A stretch of 64,000 bases of DNA from Anaerolineales bacterium (GCA_014379595.1 JACMLM010000058.1:30101-94100), one strand, 5' to 3'. Shown: positions 46,753 to 57,465, counted from the stretch's first letter. Program-made: numbers and translations. The notes: generated from the letters alone by a model not told the origin.

Positions 46753-48897
46753 CTATTCATTAAATTTGGGCTCTGCCAAAAGATAATACAAACCTTTGCC
46801 GCCGTATGTATTATATCTTTCCAGATATCGTGTAAATTGACCGTAGTAAGGAGGAACATTCAGTAACTGCGCATTCGCAAATATAATATCCATGTCATGT
46901 TCGTTTAGGTATATAGGCGCTTCTTTATTTTGCAGCGCATGGAAATACTCATTGCTATTGATCAGCCCATCCATATTAACGATTGTGCGATCCTTAATAA
47001 AATATCCCACATTTCCACCGCCTGTCATTCCGATCACACTACCCGTTGGTGTATTCTCTTCGAGAAATGGCAATACTTCCATAAATGGGCGGTCAGCAGG
47101 AAAGTAGTTATGGCGCATGATCGTTGTTACATAATTATTAAATTGATACGCAAAAGATAAGCCAAGTAAGACCGATATAGCTTGAAACGCCACGCGTGCA
47201 TATCTAGTTTTCTCTGGCACTGCCCGCGACATCGGCTTCGCATTCGCGGAGCGATGCCGAAGGAGCAGGTGTTGCAAAGGCTTAAGTATTAAATCAAGTA
47301 GTAAGCTCCCAACTAACGTTACCAATACCATTTGACCGACCCAATACCATTCTTTTGCCCCGCCATAGGCAATGGTGGTGTAGGAAAGAATCTGAATCCC
47401 GCAGCCAGCCGCAAGTGGAATAAGTGCCATATGTGAAATTTTATTTACAGCGCGTCGAGAGTTGAGGACGAAAATAATAAAAGCAAGTACAGCAAAAATA
47501 AACATGGAGAAGAAATATCGTTCATCTACTGTGTCGGAACCAGAATAGGCAGGGCGTAGAATTCTTGCAAACCACAAGAACACGTCTGAGGCGGGTTGCC
47601 ATGCATCAAATGTTCCTCCATAACTAAGCCCGAAAAAGGAAGACCAGTTGGATGCAGGACGCTCATAGACTGTGTTTGTCATGGTTCCCCACCAACGTTT
47701 TATCTGTCCACTGACCGGGCTGGATGTGCCGAATGTTATTTTGTTATATAACATGTATAGCCCAAGCGCACCTCCTAAAATTCCATAATAGGTTATGCCC
47801 TCGTTAAGCCATTTCTTCCAATTTGTTTTTAGTTCTATAATGGGTGCTAATGGCTGGATGCTCGTTGATATATTTTTGCCTATCAAATATGCGGCTAGCC
47901 TGAGTGCAAGGATTAAAATTGTACTAATGCCCCAATCTATGAGAAAGGCACTTCGTGGAAAGTTTTTTCCAATTCCAAATTGAACAAGCAACGTATACAA
48001 GACAACAACAATAATTGTACTGGCAGTGAGCGCCGAAACGGTTTGACGGACCGTTCTCCAAACCGAATTCATACGCGGATGTTGATATGCACCAAAGAAA
48101 TAAAGGAATAAAGTCTTTACGATAAGTGAAAGAAGTACCAATTCTATAGCAGAGGAAACGTAAAAGCTATTGTAAGACTCAAATCCGGTGCGCAGCGCAA
48201 CGGAGGATGTCATTGAAACGAAGATGATAACCATATCCACTGGCAGGAAGAAGCGGATGGCACTGCCGCGAAAAATAATCCAAATTCCGCAAATTACAGC
48301 AAGGAAAACAAGGTCAAGGCGGCTGAACATGGCCATAACTGCTGTAAAAGCTAATATTGCAAGCTGCCTCGTTATCACTGGTTTTGTGCGCCACTCTTTC
48401 TCAAACTGCGACAATTTGTAAATAAATAAAACAATTGCAAAAGCAGCAATTGGAGTTTCCAGACCAAACTCATATACTACAGAGTGAATGTATATATTGA
48501 ATGCCCAAAACATTGCAGCGAGTAAAGCAACAGCATGTGAGAGATTGCTTTTCACCAATCTATAGATTAATATGGCCGTTACGGCGTTAAGCCCGGCCAT
48601 AACCATCAATAAAATTCGTAAGGGCAAAATCAGGTCGAAGCGGGCAAGAGCGAAAATAGGAATACATATCATCATCCATAAAGGATGATAACCATTCGTT
48701 AAGTTAATGCCATCGAATGTGCTGCCTAACCCTTCGGTTATATTTTGCGCAACTTTGAAATAATAAAATGCATCGTCGCGTGAGAACCATGAGTTGGGAA
48801 AATTATATGCATCGGAAAGAGCGGCATACAAGTGAACGCTTAACACTACTACAGTCAATAACGTTTCAAATAAGGAGAATCTTTTCAGAAAATTCAT
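46753..48897 (-). CDS. GT-C fold membrane glycosyltransferase (GT39-like)
   Basis: A 714-residue protein with at least ten membrane helices. The first outside loop carries SRDDAFYYFKVAQNI and NGYHPLW, the acidic and aromatic motifs of lipid-sugar-using GT-C enzymes. The C-terminal domain is outside (MTGGGNVGYFIKDRTIVNMDGLINSNEY). It likely moves a sugar from a polyprenyl phosphate donor, which the GT2 at 50856 could supply. The acceptor is unknown. Confidence 0.82.
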   Translation of the reverse strand: MNFLKRFSLFETLLTVVVLSVHLYAALSDAYNFPNSWFSRDDAFYYFKVAQNITEGLGSTFDGINLTNGYHPLWMMICIPIFALARFDLILPLRILLMVMAGLNAVTAILIYRLVKSNLSHAVALLAAMFWAFNIYIHSVVYEFGLETPIAAFAIVLFIYKLSQFEKEWRTKPVITRQLAILAFTAVMAMFSRLDLVFLAVICGIWIIFRGSAIRFFLPVDMVIIFVSMTSSVALRTGFESYNSFYVSSAIELVLLSLIVKTLFLYFFGAYQHPRMNSVWRTVRQTVSALTASTIIVVVLYTLLVQFGIGKNFPRSAFLIDWGISTILILALRLAAYLIGKNISTSIQPLAPIIELKTNWKKWLNEGITYYGILGGALGLYMLYNKITFGTSSPVSGQIKRWWGTMTNTVYERPASNWSSFFGLSYGGTFDAWQPASDVFLWFARILRPAYSGSDTVDERYFFSMFIFAVLAFIIFVLNSRRAVNKISHMALIPLAAGCGIQILSYTTIAYGGAKEWYWVGQMVLVTLVGSLLLDLILKPLQHLLLRHRSANAKPMSRAVPEKTRYARVAFQAISVLLGLSFAYQFNNYVTTIMRHNYFPADRPFMEVLPFLEENTPTGSVIGMTGGGNVGYFIKDRTIVNMDGLINSNEYFHALQNKEAPIYLNEHDMDIIFANAQLLNVPPYYGQFTRYLERYNTYGGKGLYYLLAEPKFNE

Positions 48898-48937
48898 TTT
48901 TTAATTTTACGCATTGGCAAACGCCTCTGCACATATC

Positions 48938-49969
48938 CTATGGAATATCAAGTATGATCTTGCCAAAATTTTCACCGCGCCATAATCGTTCCTGTGCGGC
49001 TGCGGCTTCTTTGAGTGGAAAAGTTTTATCAATCACTGGTTTGAGTTTGCCTGCAACAATCAAGTCCATTACCTCAACGAAATCTGAAATTGTGCTCATG
49101 GTTGAACCAATGATGGAAAGGTGTTTTGCAAAAATAAAACGATTATCAATTTCAAAGCGTGGTGAACCACTGTTACCAACTGTGAGCAAACGTCCGCCTT
49201 TTCGTAAAGCACGTAAACTTAATGGAAATGTTGTACCGACATTATCAACAACTACATCCACGCCGCGTTTTTCAGTTGCAAGAAATACCGCTTTTGACCA
49301 ATCTTCCTCTTTTGATCGATCTATCGAAACGTCTGCTCCAAGTGACTCGGCTTCTTTTAACTTTTTCGCACTAGACCCAATGACGATGACATGCGCACCA
49401 AGATATTTTGCGACTTGAATACTCGCAGAGTTCACGCCTCCTCCCGCGCCGACAATTGCTACTGTTTCCCCAGCTTGTACGCCCCCGCGCTTGACCATTG
49501 AATGCCAGGCTGTCTGGTAAACCAATGCAGCTGCCGCTGATCTATGGAAGTCAAAATCCTGTGGCAACTTATATAGTTGACGAATAGGTAGACAAATATA
49601 TTCTGCATAAGTACCGCGGATCGTTTCTCCGAGTAGATGCCAGTTGCGGCACATATTATCTTGCTTATTCTGACAAAATTCACATTGTCCGCAACCAATA
49701 TTGGCATTGATCGCGACCCTATCACCGATATTAAATTCAGTTATACCTTCTCCAAGCCCAGTTACTTCTCCAGAGCCATCTGCTCCATTGATGTGGGGGA
49801 GCTCCAGTTTTAAGCCCGGCCAGCCGTTTCGCACCATAACGTCCATACGGTTCAGTGCTGCGGCACGCAAACGAATTAACACCTCACCTGCTTTTGGCTG
49901 AGGTGTAGGGAAATCTGTATATTGAAGGACTTCAGGCCCGCCGTGTTGGTGGAAGACGACTGCTTTCAT
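48938..49969 (-). CDS. Zinc-dependent medium-chain dehydrogenase/reductase
   Basis: A 343-residue MDR enzyme. The structural zinc lobe is CGQCEFCQNKQDNMC, and the NAD(P) Rossmann motif is VAIVGAGGGVNSASIQVAK (unusual Ser in the fourth strand turn). The catalytic-zinc positions look partly altered: the first is not the usual Cys (NRMDVMVRNG), as in quinone oxidoreductase-like members. The start is 2 bp from the methyltransferase stop, so it belongs to the same minus-strand operon. Confidence 0.9.
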   Translation of the reverse strand: MKAVVFHQHGGPEVLQYTDFPTPQPKAGEVLIRLRAAALNRMDVMVRNGWPGLKLELPHINGADGSGEVTGLGEGITEFNIGDRVAINANIGCGQCEFCQNKQDNMCRNWHLLGETIRGTYAEYICLPIRQLYKLPQDFDFHRSAAAALVYQTAWHSMVKRGGVQAGETVAIVGAGGGVNSASIQVAKYLGAHVIVIGSSAKKLKEAESLGADVSIDRSKEEDWSKAVFLATEKRGVDVVVDNVGTTFPLSLRALRKGGRLLTVGNSGSPRFEIDNRFIFAKHLSIIGSTMSTISDFVEVMDLIVAGKLKPVIDKTFPLKEAAAAQERLWRGENFGKIILDIP

Positions 49970-49971
49970 GG

Positions 49972-50859
49972 CTATTTTTTGCGGGCGATCGCGGTCAATG
50001 AGCCATTATCAGAATAGATACTAAAACGATTTAAGAAATTGATGATTGTTGAAATAAGCTTGCCAGGATTCCCACTTAAGCGAAATACACGACGAAATAA
50101 AAAGCCAAGCGTGGCATATTGCCCGGCACTCCGAATTTCAAGTACGTCAAAATCTTTTTCCAAGATTCGTCGAATAGTTTCAGGTGACCAATAAAAAACA
50201 TGCTCGGGAAGTTTATATGAGACCCAATTTTTGCCAGAAATTTTCGAGAGTGTGCTTGTTGGATCTGGTGTTGTGATGGCCAGCACACCACCGGGTTTTA
50301 AGAAGCTATGAATAGCTTGTAAAAATTTATTTGGGTCATAAATATGCTCAAATGTATCGAAGGCAACGATAAGATCAAAACTTTCAGGTTCATAGTTTGC
50401 AGATTCTATTAAACCAAGTTGTACACGCTCACCCCATGATTTCTTTGCGATCTCTACGATGTAATCAGACGGGTCGAGACCATATACGTCGAATCCCATT
50501 TTTTGTGCGGCTGTGAGGAAGTAGCCCGGGCCGCAGCCAATATCTAATGCGCGGCCCGATGATTTATAAGGCGCAATCTGCTTTAATCGGCGTGTAAAAG
50601 TCTTTTCCCAATTTTCACTGATCTCAAGATATTCATCATAGCCTTGACCAGAGATGTTGGAATTGTAATACGCTTCATCTTTGTATAATTTTAGAATCGC
50701 ATCCTGGGTTAAACGAGGCGAAAGATAATTTAATCCGCAAGATGAGCAGGCTACAACTTTGTATGGGTCGAAGCTATAGCGGAGAACTGCTGATGGGCTG
50801 GGGCCGCAAATTGGGCAGGTGGCAGGTTCGAGGTCCAAGGGTGATGCGTTGGTTGTCAT
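49972..50859 (-). CDS. SAM-dependent methyltransferase with N-terminal zinc ribbon
   Basis: A 295-residue class I methyltransferase. A CPICG...CSSCG ribbon (residues ~15-40) is followed by the SAM loop RALDIGCGPGYFL, the FDLIVAFDTFEHI motif and LKPGGVLAITTPDP. The layout is like methyltransferases that modify sugar nucleotides or surface glycans. Its start overlaps the GT2 stop by 4 bp, which supports a role in envelope glycan synthesis. Confidence 0.9.
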   Translation of the reverse strand: MTTNASPLDLEPATCPICGPSPSAVLRYSFDPYKVVACSSCGLNYLSPRLTQDAILKLYKDEAYYNSNISGQGYDEYLEISENWEKTFTRRLKQIAPYKSSGRALDIGCGPGYFLTAAQKMGFDVYGLDPSDYIVEIAKKSWGERVQLGLIESANYEPESFDLIVAFDTFEHIYDPNKFLQAIHSFLKPGGVLAITTPDPTSTLSKISGKNWVSYKLPEHVFYWSPETIRRILEKDFDVLEIRSAGQYATLGFLFRRVFRLSGNPGKLISTIINFLNRFSIYSDNGSLTAIARKK

Positions 50860-51878
50860 TTTCTTAATATCCCTGCCAGATCGCCGCGATCTTTTCGAGC
50901 GAAGGCATGTAGTAAACTTTTATTTAATTGGATTAATGCGATCAACAAAATCAATGTGCCACCTATGGCTAACAGCCTGTCCCGCAGCGCTGTGGGAATG
51001 AATTGTAAAAAGATATAGTATGCAATTTCGTTGAATGGCGGTTTTAAAATTACGGGCGTAAGCAGTTTTGAAAAGCCTACGCCTGCAAGGAATACCCCTA
51101 CTACGAAAATAATCATCCAAAACTGTGTACCGTAACTCGGTTCCAGCCACCTCCAAAAGCTTGCACGAAAATAAACAGCGAAAGTATCGAGGAATGTGCC
51201 AAATAAACTGCCGAATTTCATGCGGCCAAATTTACCTTTGCGGACATATGAAACTTCAACAGGATATTCAGTAATCGTGTATCCGAAGCGGGAAGCTGCA
51301 ACAAGTAATTCAATATCAAATGCGAAACGACTTACACGCAAACGAGGTACAGCCGATTCTAAAACTTCGCGTTTAAAGATCTTTATGCCTGTTTGTGTAT
51401 CCGTGATATTAAGACCGAATAAAAAACTGATCACTGCACGATAAAGAGCGCTCATGAAACGACGTTGTAAGGGAAAATGATTCATGACAGGATCTTTGAC
51501 ACCTGCCACTACATCGGCTTTGGTCTTTTTCAGGGCGGCCAGCAATTTTACTATGTAGTGAGGAGAGATTTCCAGATCCGCGTCAAAAAAGACAATGAGT
51601 TCGCCGATTGCTTCTTCAAATCCGCGAAACAAGGATGCACCCTTGCCACTATTGGATTCGAGTTGAACGACTTTTACAGGATATCCGTTTTTTGCGGCAC
51701 GGTTGCTTTCCAAAAAAGTGTTGTCGGAACTGCCATCATCTACAACGATGATCTCGAAGTCATCTGTCTTTAATACTTTACAAATTTTCAAAAGATTTTC
51801 ATAAATATGTGCGCCTTCGTTATACGCAGGCAGAATGATCGAAACTTTGTTTGATCGTTTTTTATTTGTATTCAGCAT
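50856..51878 (-). CDS. Glycosyltransferase family 2, dolichyl-phosphate-sugar synthase type
   Basis: A 340-residue protein with a GT-A domain (VSIILPAYNEGAHIYENL, VVDDGSSDNT, metal-binding FDADLEISP, NITDTQTGIKIF) and a C-terminal membrane part with about two or three helices (FWMIIFVVGVFLAGVGFS, LLAIGGTLILLIALIQL). Such enzymes charge polyprenyl phosphate with a sugar for use by GT-C transferases like those at 46753 and 57984. Confidence 0.9.
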   Translation of the reverse strand: MLNTNKKRSNKVSIILPAYNEGAHIYENLLKICKVLKTDDFEIIVVDDGSSDNTFLESNRAAKNGYPVKVVQLESNSGKGASLFRGFEEAIGELIVFFDADLEISPHYIVKLLAALKKTKADVVAGVKDPVMNHFPLQRRFMSALYRAVISFLFGLNITDTQTGIKIFKREVLESAVPRLRVSRFAFDIELLVAASRFGYTITEYPVEVSYVRKGKFGRMKFGSLFGTFLDTFAVYFRASFWRWLEPSYGTQFWMIIFVVGVFLAGVGFSKLLTPVILKPPFNEIAYYIFLQFIPTALRDRLLAIGGTLILLIALIQLNKSLLHAFARKDRGDLAGILRK

Positions 51879-51914
51879 TTAATCATTGACCAAAAATTGA
51901 AATGGTTTCAGCAT

Positions 51915-53084
51915 TTATTTAATCCCCAATTCACTGCGCGAAATGACCAGCCGTTGAATTTCACTTGTGCCTTCGTAGATCTCTGTGATCTTGGCATCAC
52001 GGAAATATCGCTCCACGGGTAATTCCTTGCTGTAGCCCATGCCACCATGAATTTGTACAGATTGATGGGTGACGAACATGGCAGTTTCAGATGCAAATAG
52101 TTTTGCCATGGATGCTTCGAGTGAATATCTTTCGCCTGTTTTTTTTGAATTTTCTCTTGCAATGGCAGCATTATAAATAAGAAGACGGGAGGCTTCGATG
52201 CGTGTCTTCATATCGGCGATTTTAAAGCCTGTCCCTTGGAAGGCACCAATTGGCTGACCAAACGCCTCGCGTTGACCGGCATACTGGCGCGCGGCTTCGT
52301 AAGCAGCCTCAGCAATTCCAAGCGCTTGCGTTGCGATTCCTATGCGGCCGGCATCCAGAATTGTCATCGCGATTTTGAAGCCTTCACCTTCCTCGCCAAT
52401 CCTGTGCTCAACAGGTACACGGCAATCTTCAAAGCTCAACTCGCAGGTTGCCGAGGCTCGAATACCAAGTTTAGGTTCTTTCTTGCCACGTACTAAGCCC
52501 TTTGCATTACCTTCCACAAGAAAGGCACTGATGCCTTTTTGTTTTTTCTCAGGATTGGTCACCATAAACACTACAAAATAATCAGCTACTGGTCCGCTGG
52601 TGATCCAGACCTTGCGCCCGTTCAACACATACGAATCGCCATCCCGTACGGCGCGGCTTTTCATTGTGCCGGCGTCTGATCCGCTTTGAGATTCTGAAAG
52701 AGCATATGCCCCAATGCTCTTGCCAGATGCGATTGGTGTGACAAACTTTTTCTTTTGTTCTTCCGTCCCAAACTTTAAAATACCCTGACAATAGAGTGAA
52801 CTGTTTACAGACATGATCACCCCATGTGATGCATCCACTTTACAGATCTCCTCCAGAGCTAGTACAAAAGCGAGCGTATCCATAGCTGAGCCGCCATACT
52901 CTTCGGGAATTTCGATGCCCATAAATCCCAGTTCCCCCATTTTTTTAATAGTGGTATGAGGAAACTCGCCACTCTCGTCTAATGCTGCTGCAATAGGGGC
53001 GATCTCATTTTGCGCGAAATCGCGTGCCGCATCACGAAGCATTTTGTGTTCTTTTGTGAGAGGATATATGGGAAGATCAGTCAT
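51915..53084 (-). CDS. Acyl-CoA dehydrogenase
   Basis: A 389-residue FAD enzyme catalysing the first step of beta-oxidation. It has the family blocks FMGIEIPEEYGGSAMD, YALSESQSGSDAGTMKSRAV, the flavin-contacting QIHGGMGYSKELPVERYFRDAK and ITEIYEGTSEIQRLVISR, where the Glu of YEGTSE is the catalytic base in short-chain members. Short- or branched-chain substrates are likely. It is the first gene of the minus-strand cluster. Confidence 0.94.
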   Translation of the reverse strand: MTDLPIYPLTKEHKMLRDAARDFAQNEIAPIAAALDESGEFPHTTIKKMGELGFMGIEIPEEYGGSAMDTLAFVLALEEICKVDASHGVIMSVNSSLYCQGILKFGTEEQKKKFVTPIASGKSIGAYALSESQSGSDAGTMKSRAVRDGDSYVLNGRKVWITSGPVADYFVVFMVTNPEKKQKGISAFLVEGNAKGLVRGKKEPKLGIRASATCELSFEDCRVPVEHRIGEEGEGFKIAMTILDAGRIGIATQALGIAEAAYEAARQYAGQREAFGQPIGAFQGTGFKIADMKTRIEASRLLIYNAAIARENSKKTGERYSLEASMAKLFASETAMFVTHQSVQIHGGMGYSKELPVERYFRDAKITEIYEGTSEIQRLVISRSELGIK

Positions 53085-53144
53085 TATGCAGACTCCAGAA
53101 TAATTTTTAGAATTATATCTTATGTCTTATTCGGAAATTAGAGA

Positions 53145-53174
53145 TTGACTTTTAATCTTGCTCTTAAATATAAT
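53145..53174 (+). promoter_or_regulatory. pot operon promoter
   Basis: TTGACT (53145-53150), 18 bp, TATAAT (53169-53174). It predicts a leader of about 140 bases before potD. The leader holds inverted GTACC/GGTAC arms around a TATGCAT core (~53190-53218) and an orphan ribosome-site-like AAAGGAGG near 53235 with no clear start codon behind it. Confidence 0.65.
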
Positions 53175-53320
53175 GATGGAATTCAAATGCGTACCTTTGT
53201 ATGCATATTGGGGTACATATATTTACCTTGAGAAAGGAGGCAGCCGGGTTATTTTTTTCCTGAAGGCTCGTTTTAGTTCAAAAGATTTAGACAACTTTTA
53301 TTAAAAGGAGAGAGAGACTA

Positions 53321-54562
53321 ATGAAAAAATATACTTTTAATTTGTTGGCACTACTTGCCTTAGCCAGCCTTATCCTTTCCGCTTGTGGAAGCCCCCCTCC
53401 CGCTGCTACGGAAGTGCCCACCGTTGAAGAACCTGCTGCAACAGAAGCACCTGCCGTTGAAGAGCCTGCTGCAACAGAGGCACCTTCCACGGAACTTGAG
53501 GGTGAGGTCTCAATTGTTTCATGGGCTGGTTATATTGAACGAGGGGAGACTGACCCCGCATTCGACTGGGTAACCCAATTTGAAGCAGAGACAGGTTGTA
53601 TCGTTACGAACAAAACCGCTGCCACCTCTGATGAAATGGTTGCGTTGATGAACGAAGGCGGCTTTGATCTTGTGACCGCTTCCGGTGATGCTTCCAATCG
53701 TTTGATCGCTGGTGGTCGTGTTCAAGCAATTGATATTTCCAGAATCCCCAGCTATGGAGAAATTGACTCGCGTTTACAAGATGCTCCCTGGCACACTGTG
53801 GATGGTGTTCATTATGGCGTGCCATATTCATCTGGGCAAAATATCTTGATGTATAACACCGAAATTTTTGGTGACCAGCCTCCAACAAGTTGGGATGTAG
53901 TATTTGAAGAAATGACCCTGCCAGATGGCGAATCGAACTCTGGCCGTATTCAAGCCTATGATGGCCCGATCTATGTTGCAGATGCCGCACTTTACTTGAA
54001 ATATCATAACCCTGAATTGGGCATTACTGACCCCTATGCATTGAACCGCGATCAATTTAATGCGGCAATCGAATTACTCCGTGGACAACGCAAATTGATC
54101 AACCGTTATTGGCATGATGCCTTCATCCAAATGGATGACTTCACTAATGAAGGTGTTGCTGCCTCTGGTTCATGGCCTTTCCAGGCAAATTTGTTAAAGG
54201 GTGGCGGTGCTCCAATTGAAAAAGTTGTCCCAGTTGAAGGCGCAACCGGCTGGGCTGATTCCACTATGCTGCACGTAGATTCAGAGCATCCAAATTGTGC
54301 TTATGCCTGGTTGGAATGGTCACTCAATCCCAAAGTACAAGGTGACCTTGCTGCCTGGTTCCAAAATATTCCAGTCCGTTTGGATGCTTGTGACGGCAAC
54401 GATTTATTAGGCCCGGATGGCTGTGTGAACAACGGTCTTGATAATTTTGACAAGATCGTTTGGTGGCGCACACCAACCTCTGATTGTGGTGATGGCCGTT
54501 TGGAATGTGTACCCTACCATGAATGGGTCACAAACTATGTAGCTGTTATTGGTGGACGTTAA
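53321..54562 (+). CDS. potD: Spermidine/putrescine-type solute-binding lipoprotein
   Basis: A 413-residue binding protein of the polyamine class. The lipoprotein signal ends at Cys22 (SLILSACGS), followed by a repeated EEPAATEAP linker and the PotD-like domain (VSIVSWAGYIERG, GGFDLVTASGDAS, MYNTEIFGDQPPTSWDVVFE). It presents a polyamine or similar cation to PotBC. The repeats are an ordinary surface linker. Confidence 0.9.
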   Translation: MKKYTFNLLALLALASLILSACGSPPPAATEVPTVEEPAATEAPAVEEPAATEAPSTELEGEVSIVSWAGYIERGETDPAFDWVTQFEAETGCIVTNKTAATSDEMVALMNEGGFDLVTASGDASNRLIAGGRVQAIDISRIPSYGEIDSRLQDAPWHTVDGVHYGVPYSSGQNILMYNTEIFGDQPPTSWDVVFEEMTLPDGESNSGRIQAYDGPIYVADAALYLKYHNPELGITDPYALNRDQFNAAIELLRGQRKLINRYWHDAFIQMDDFTNEGVAASGSWPFQANLLKGGGAPIEKVVPVEGATGWADSTMLHVDSEHPNCAYAWLEWSLNPKVQGDLAAWFQNIPVRLDACDGNDLLGPDGCVNNGLDNFDKIVWWRTPTSDCGDGRLECVPYHEWVTNYVAVIGGR

Positions 54563-54575
54563 TCTTTTAGCTTTC

Positions 54576-54623
54576 AGATTCAGGCGAGCGGGCGCCTGAA
54601 TCTCTTTATTAAAAATAAAGAGA
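54576..54623 (+). terminator. Tandem hairpins between potD and potA
   Basis: The first stem is AGATTCAGGCG / CGCCTGAATCT (54576-54586 with 54593-54603). The second is TCTCTTTATT / AATAAAGAGA (54601-54610 with 54614-54623). The arms overlap, so the two are alternatives. They probably protect potD mRNA or attenuate transcription, giving more binding protein than transporter. Confidence 0.65.
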
Positions 54624-54632
54624 TTTTTACTT

Positions 54633-55673
54633 ATGACAAATAACCCATCAACACCTGCAATTCGCTTTAATAAAGTCAGTCGCCACTTTGGTGACGTTAA
54701 AGCAGTAGATGAAGTAGATCTTGAAATTATTAATGGTGAATTTTTTTCCATGCTTGGGCCTTCTGGCTCTGGCAAAACAACTTGTCTGAGAATGATCGCA
54801 GGGTTTGATAGGCCGACCTCTGGCTCAATTTATTTATATGGGCAAGATGTTTCCAACTTACCACCTTATGAAAGAGATGTAAACACGGTTTTTCAAGATT
54901 ATGCATTGTTCCCTCATATGAATGTGGGCGATAATGTTGCTTATGGTTTGATGATTAAAAAAGTTTCAAAAGCAGAAAGAACGAAACGCGTGGACGAGAT
55001 GCTCGAACTGGTTCAGCTTAAAGGATTTGCTGGACGTAAACCATCTCAGCTTTCCGGCGGGCAACGCCAGCGCGTCGCTCTTGCCCGAGCCTTGATTAAT
55101 CACCCCAAGGTTTTGCTTCTCGACGAGCCGCTCGGCGCATTAGATTTGAAACTTCGCCAGCAAATGCAGATCGAGCTAAAAAATATTCAGAAGCAAGTCG
55201 GTATTACATTTATCTTCGTCACTCACGATCAGGAAGAAGCTATCACGATGAGTGACCGTATTGCTGTGTTCAATCAGGGGAAAATTGAACAGATCGGTTC
55301 ACCCTCTCAAATTTACGAAAGACCCGCATCCACATTTGTGGCTGGCTTTGTTGGCACATCCAATCTCATTCAGGGAGAAGCTGCAAAGCGCATCAATGGT
55401 TCAGATCAAACTTTTTCCATACGACCTGAAAAAATTCATTTGGGTTCGTTGGGCGAGAAAAATGGATCAGATATGATTTCATTAGATGGTGTTGTTCGTG
55501 ATGTCGTTTATCTGGGTTTATACACACGCTATCTTGTGGACATAGATGGCGGTGGAGACCTTATAGTCATTCAACAGAATCTCAAGACCACATCTATGGA
55601 CGTGCTCTCCATAAAAGGACAAAAAGTTAGGTTGTCCTGGCACAAAGAGCATATGGTTAGCATAGGAGTCTAA
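54633..55673 (+). CDS. potA: Polyamine-type ABC transporter ATPase
   Basis: A 346-residue ATPase: Walker [10 protein letters not shown]-loop [10 protein letters not shown], signature [15 protein letters not shown], Walker [13 protein letters not shown], switch His in FVTHDQEE, and a C-terminal TOBE regulatory domain (~245-346). It drives PotBC. It is the only importer ATPase in the window; a role for the sugar importer at 17.7-21.2 kb cannot be excluded, but it clearly sits with pot. Confidence 0.94.
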   Translation: MTNNPSTPAIRFNKVSRHFGDVKAVDEVDLEIINGEFFSMLGPSGSGKTTCLRMIAGFDRPTSGSIYLYGQDVSNLPPYERDVNTVFQDYALFPHMNVGDNVAYGLMIKKVSKAERTKRVDEMLELVQLKGFAGRKPSQLSGGQRQRVALARALINHPKVLLLDEPLGALDLKLRQQMQIELKNIQKQVGITFIFVTHDQEEAITMSDRIAVFNQGKIEQIGSPSQIYERPASTFVAGFVGTSNLIQGEAAKRINGSDQTFSIRPEKIHLGSLGEKNGSDMISLDGVVRDVVYLGLYTRYLVDIDGGGDLIVIQQNLKTTSMDVLSIKGQKVRLSWHKEHMVSIGV

Positions 55674-55674
55674 A

Positions 55675-56580
55675 ATGCTGACTCGCATCTCAACATACTT
55701 TTATCAACGTCAACGTTTGGTTTTATTTTTACTGCTTGCGCCACCTTTGCTCTACATGTTGGTGGTTTATCTTGGTTCGTTATTTTCCTTGTTAATTAAT
55801 AGCTTTTATTCCATTGATGATTTTTCAGGTATGCTTATTCGTGAATTTACCTTGAAAACATACGGACAGATCTTCAGCCCAGCCAATCGTGAGATCTTTC
55901 TTCGAACGGCCTCGATGGCATTATCCGTTACTTTTGCTTCTGCATTGATAGCCTTTCCACTTGCTTATTACATTGCAAAATTTGCACCACCACGGCTTAA
56001 GACCTGGCTTCTTATTGGAGTGACCATTCCCCTCTGGTCAAGTTATCTTGTTCGTGTGTATGCTTGGAAATTAATTCTTGCGAAGGAAGGCATCTTATCC
56101 TGGTTCATCAACTTGCTTCATCTTAATGGACCGTTAGATTGGTTATTGAGCTTTGAAAATATCGGCGGGTCATCGCTTGCTCTTTCACCTATTGGAATGT
56201 TTATTGTCTTTGTTTATATCTGGCTTCCTTATATGATCATCCCCATTCAAACAGCGTTGGAGAGAGTACCCGGTTCATTAGTCGAAGCCTCAGGTGATTT
56301 GGGTGCGAAGCCTTTGCAAACATTCCGCACGGTTATTTTGCCCTTGTCTTTCCCGGGCGTAATTGCAGGTTCAATATTTACCTTTTCATTAACCATGGGC
56401 GATTTTATTATCCCCCTTGCCATCGGCAATTCGAAATTTTTTATTGGTCAGGCTGTTTACTCTTATCAAGGCACAGGCGGAAATGTCCCACTTGCTGCTG
56501 CAATGACGATGGGACCTGTAGTCATTATGATCGTGTATCTTCTGATTGCGCGCAAACTTGGAGCATTCGATGCCCTCTAA
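55675..56580 (+). CDS. potB: Polyamine-type ABC transporter permease PotB
   Basis: A 301-residue permease with six helices and the EAA loop ([27 protein letters not shown]). It starts 1 bp after potA and overlaps potC by 11 bp. Confidence 0.92.
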   Translation: MLTRISTYFYQRQRLVLFLLLAPPLLYMLVVYLGSLFSLLINSFYSIDDFSGMLIREFTLKTYGQIFSPANREIFLRTASMALSVTFASALIAFPLAYYIAKFAPPRLKTWLLIGVTIPLWSSYLVRVYAWKLILAKEGILSWFINLLHLNGPLDWLLSFENIGGSSLALSPIGMFIVFVYIWLPYMIIPIQTALERVPGSLVEASGDLGAKPLQTFRTVILPLSFPGVIAGSIFTFSLTMGDFIIPLAIGNSKFFIGQAVYSYQGTGGNVPLAAAMTMGPVVIMIVYLLIARKLGAFDAL

Positions 56581-57391
56581 TACCAGCTCTCGCCCAAAAG
56601 CGTCCTTAGGTCTCACATTGGCTGCATTCGGCACATTGTTATTTTTACATGTTCCCATGTGGATTATTTTTCTTTACACCTTTACTCCCGATGAGACGAC
56701 ATATAAGTTTCCGCTTCCGGGCTTTACTACCAAATGGTTTGGGATCGCCCTTCAAAGAGCTGACCTCTGGCGTTCGCTAACTTTATCTCTTCAAGTTGCA
56801 GCGATTGCGACATTTATCGCCCTTATTCTCGGTACTCTTGCAGCTGCGGCTGTTTATCGCAGTAAATTTTTTGGACGCGAATCCATCTCCTTTTTACTTG
56901 TTCTGCCAATCGCATTACCAGGTATCGTCACTGGAATTGCCCTTCGCTCAGCCATAGGCGGACTTGATATTCCATTCTCCTTTTGGACAATTGTCATTGG
57001 CCATGCCACATTTTGTGTGGTGGTTGTCTATAATAACGTGCTTGCGCGTTTTCGCCGTACAAGTGCCACCATGATAGAAGCATCTATGGATTTGGGCGCT
57101 AACTCGTTTCAAACATTCCGTCATGTTGTCCTGCCAAATATAGCAACCGCTTTGCTGGCAGGGGGGATGTTGGCTTTCGCGCTTTCATTCGATGAAGTAA
57201 TTGTCACGACATTCACTGCCGGTCAGCAAACCACGCTTCCAATTTGGATCTTTAGCCAGTTATCACGTCCACGTGACAGGCCAGTTACAAATGTGGTTGC
57301 CACTTTTGTAATTCTGATTACTTTCATTCCGATCTTTATCGCGCAAAAAATTTCCGCTGACGCTTCAGATACAGAGGGTGATTCAAAATAG
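56570..57391 (+). CDS. potC: Polyamine-type ABC transporter permease PotC
   Basis: A 273-residue permease with six helices and the EAA loop ([24 protein letters not shown]). The ATG at 56570 ([10 protein letters not shown]) is the best start; one at 56546 lies deeper in potB. It completes the potDABC importer. Confidence 0.92.
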   Translation: MPSNTSSRPKASLGLTLAAFGTLLFLHVPMWIIFLYTFTPDETTYKFPLPGFTTKWFGIALQRADLWRSLTLSLQVAAIATFIALILGTLAAAAVYRSKFFGRESISFLLVLPIALPGIVTGIALRSAIGGLDIPFSFWTIVIGHATFCVVVVYNNVLARFRRTSATMIEASMDLGANSFQTFRHVVLPNIATALLAGGMLAFALSFDEVIVTTFTAGQQTTLPIWIFSQLSRPRDRPVTNVVATFVILITFIPIFIAQKISADASDTEGDSK

Positions 57392-57429
57392 TATTGCTCT
57401 CGCGCCGTCCCCGGCGCTGAGAATCTTAT

Positions 57430-57460
57430 GAGCGACGAGGTTTTCCTTGTCGCTCGTTTT
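57430..57460 (+). terminator. pot operon terminator
   Basis: An 11-bp stem GAGCGACGAGG / CCTTGTCGCTC (57430-57440 with 57445-57455, one wobble) followed by a T-rich stretch. The next gene's -10 box begins right after it. Confidence 0.85.
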
Positions 57461-57465
57461 CTTTG

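Noticed and set aside
48768-49418. 216-codon plus-strand frame opposite the MDR gene
   Set aside because: It is antisense to a conserved dehydrogenase, with no motif and no ribosome site.
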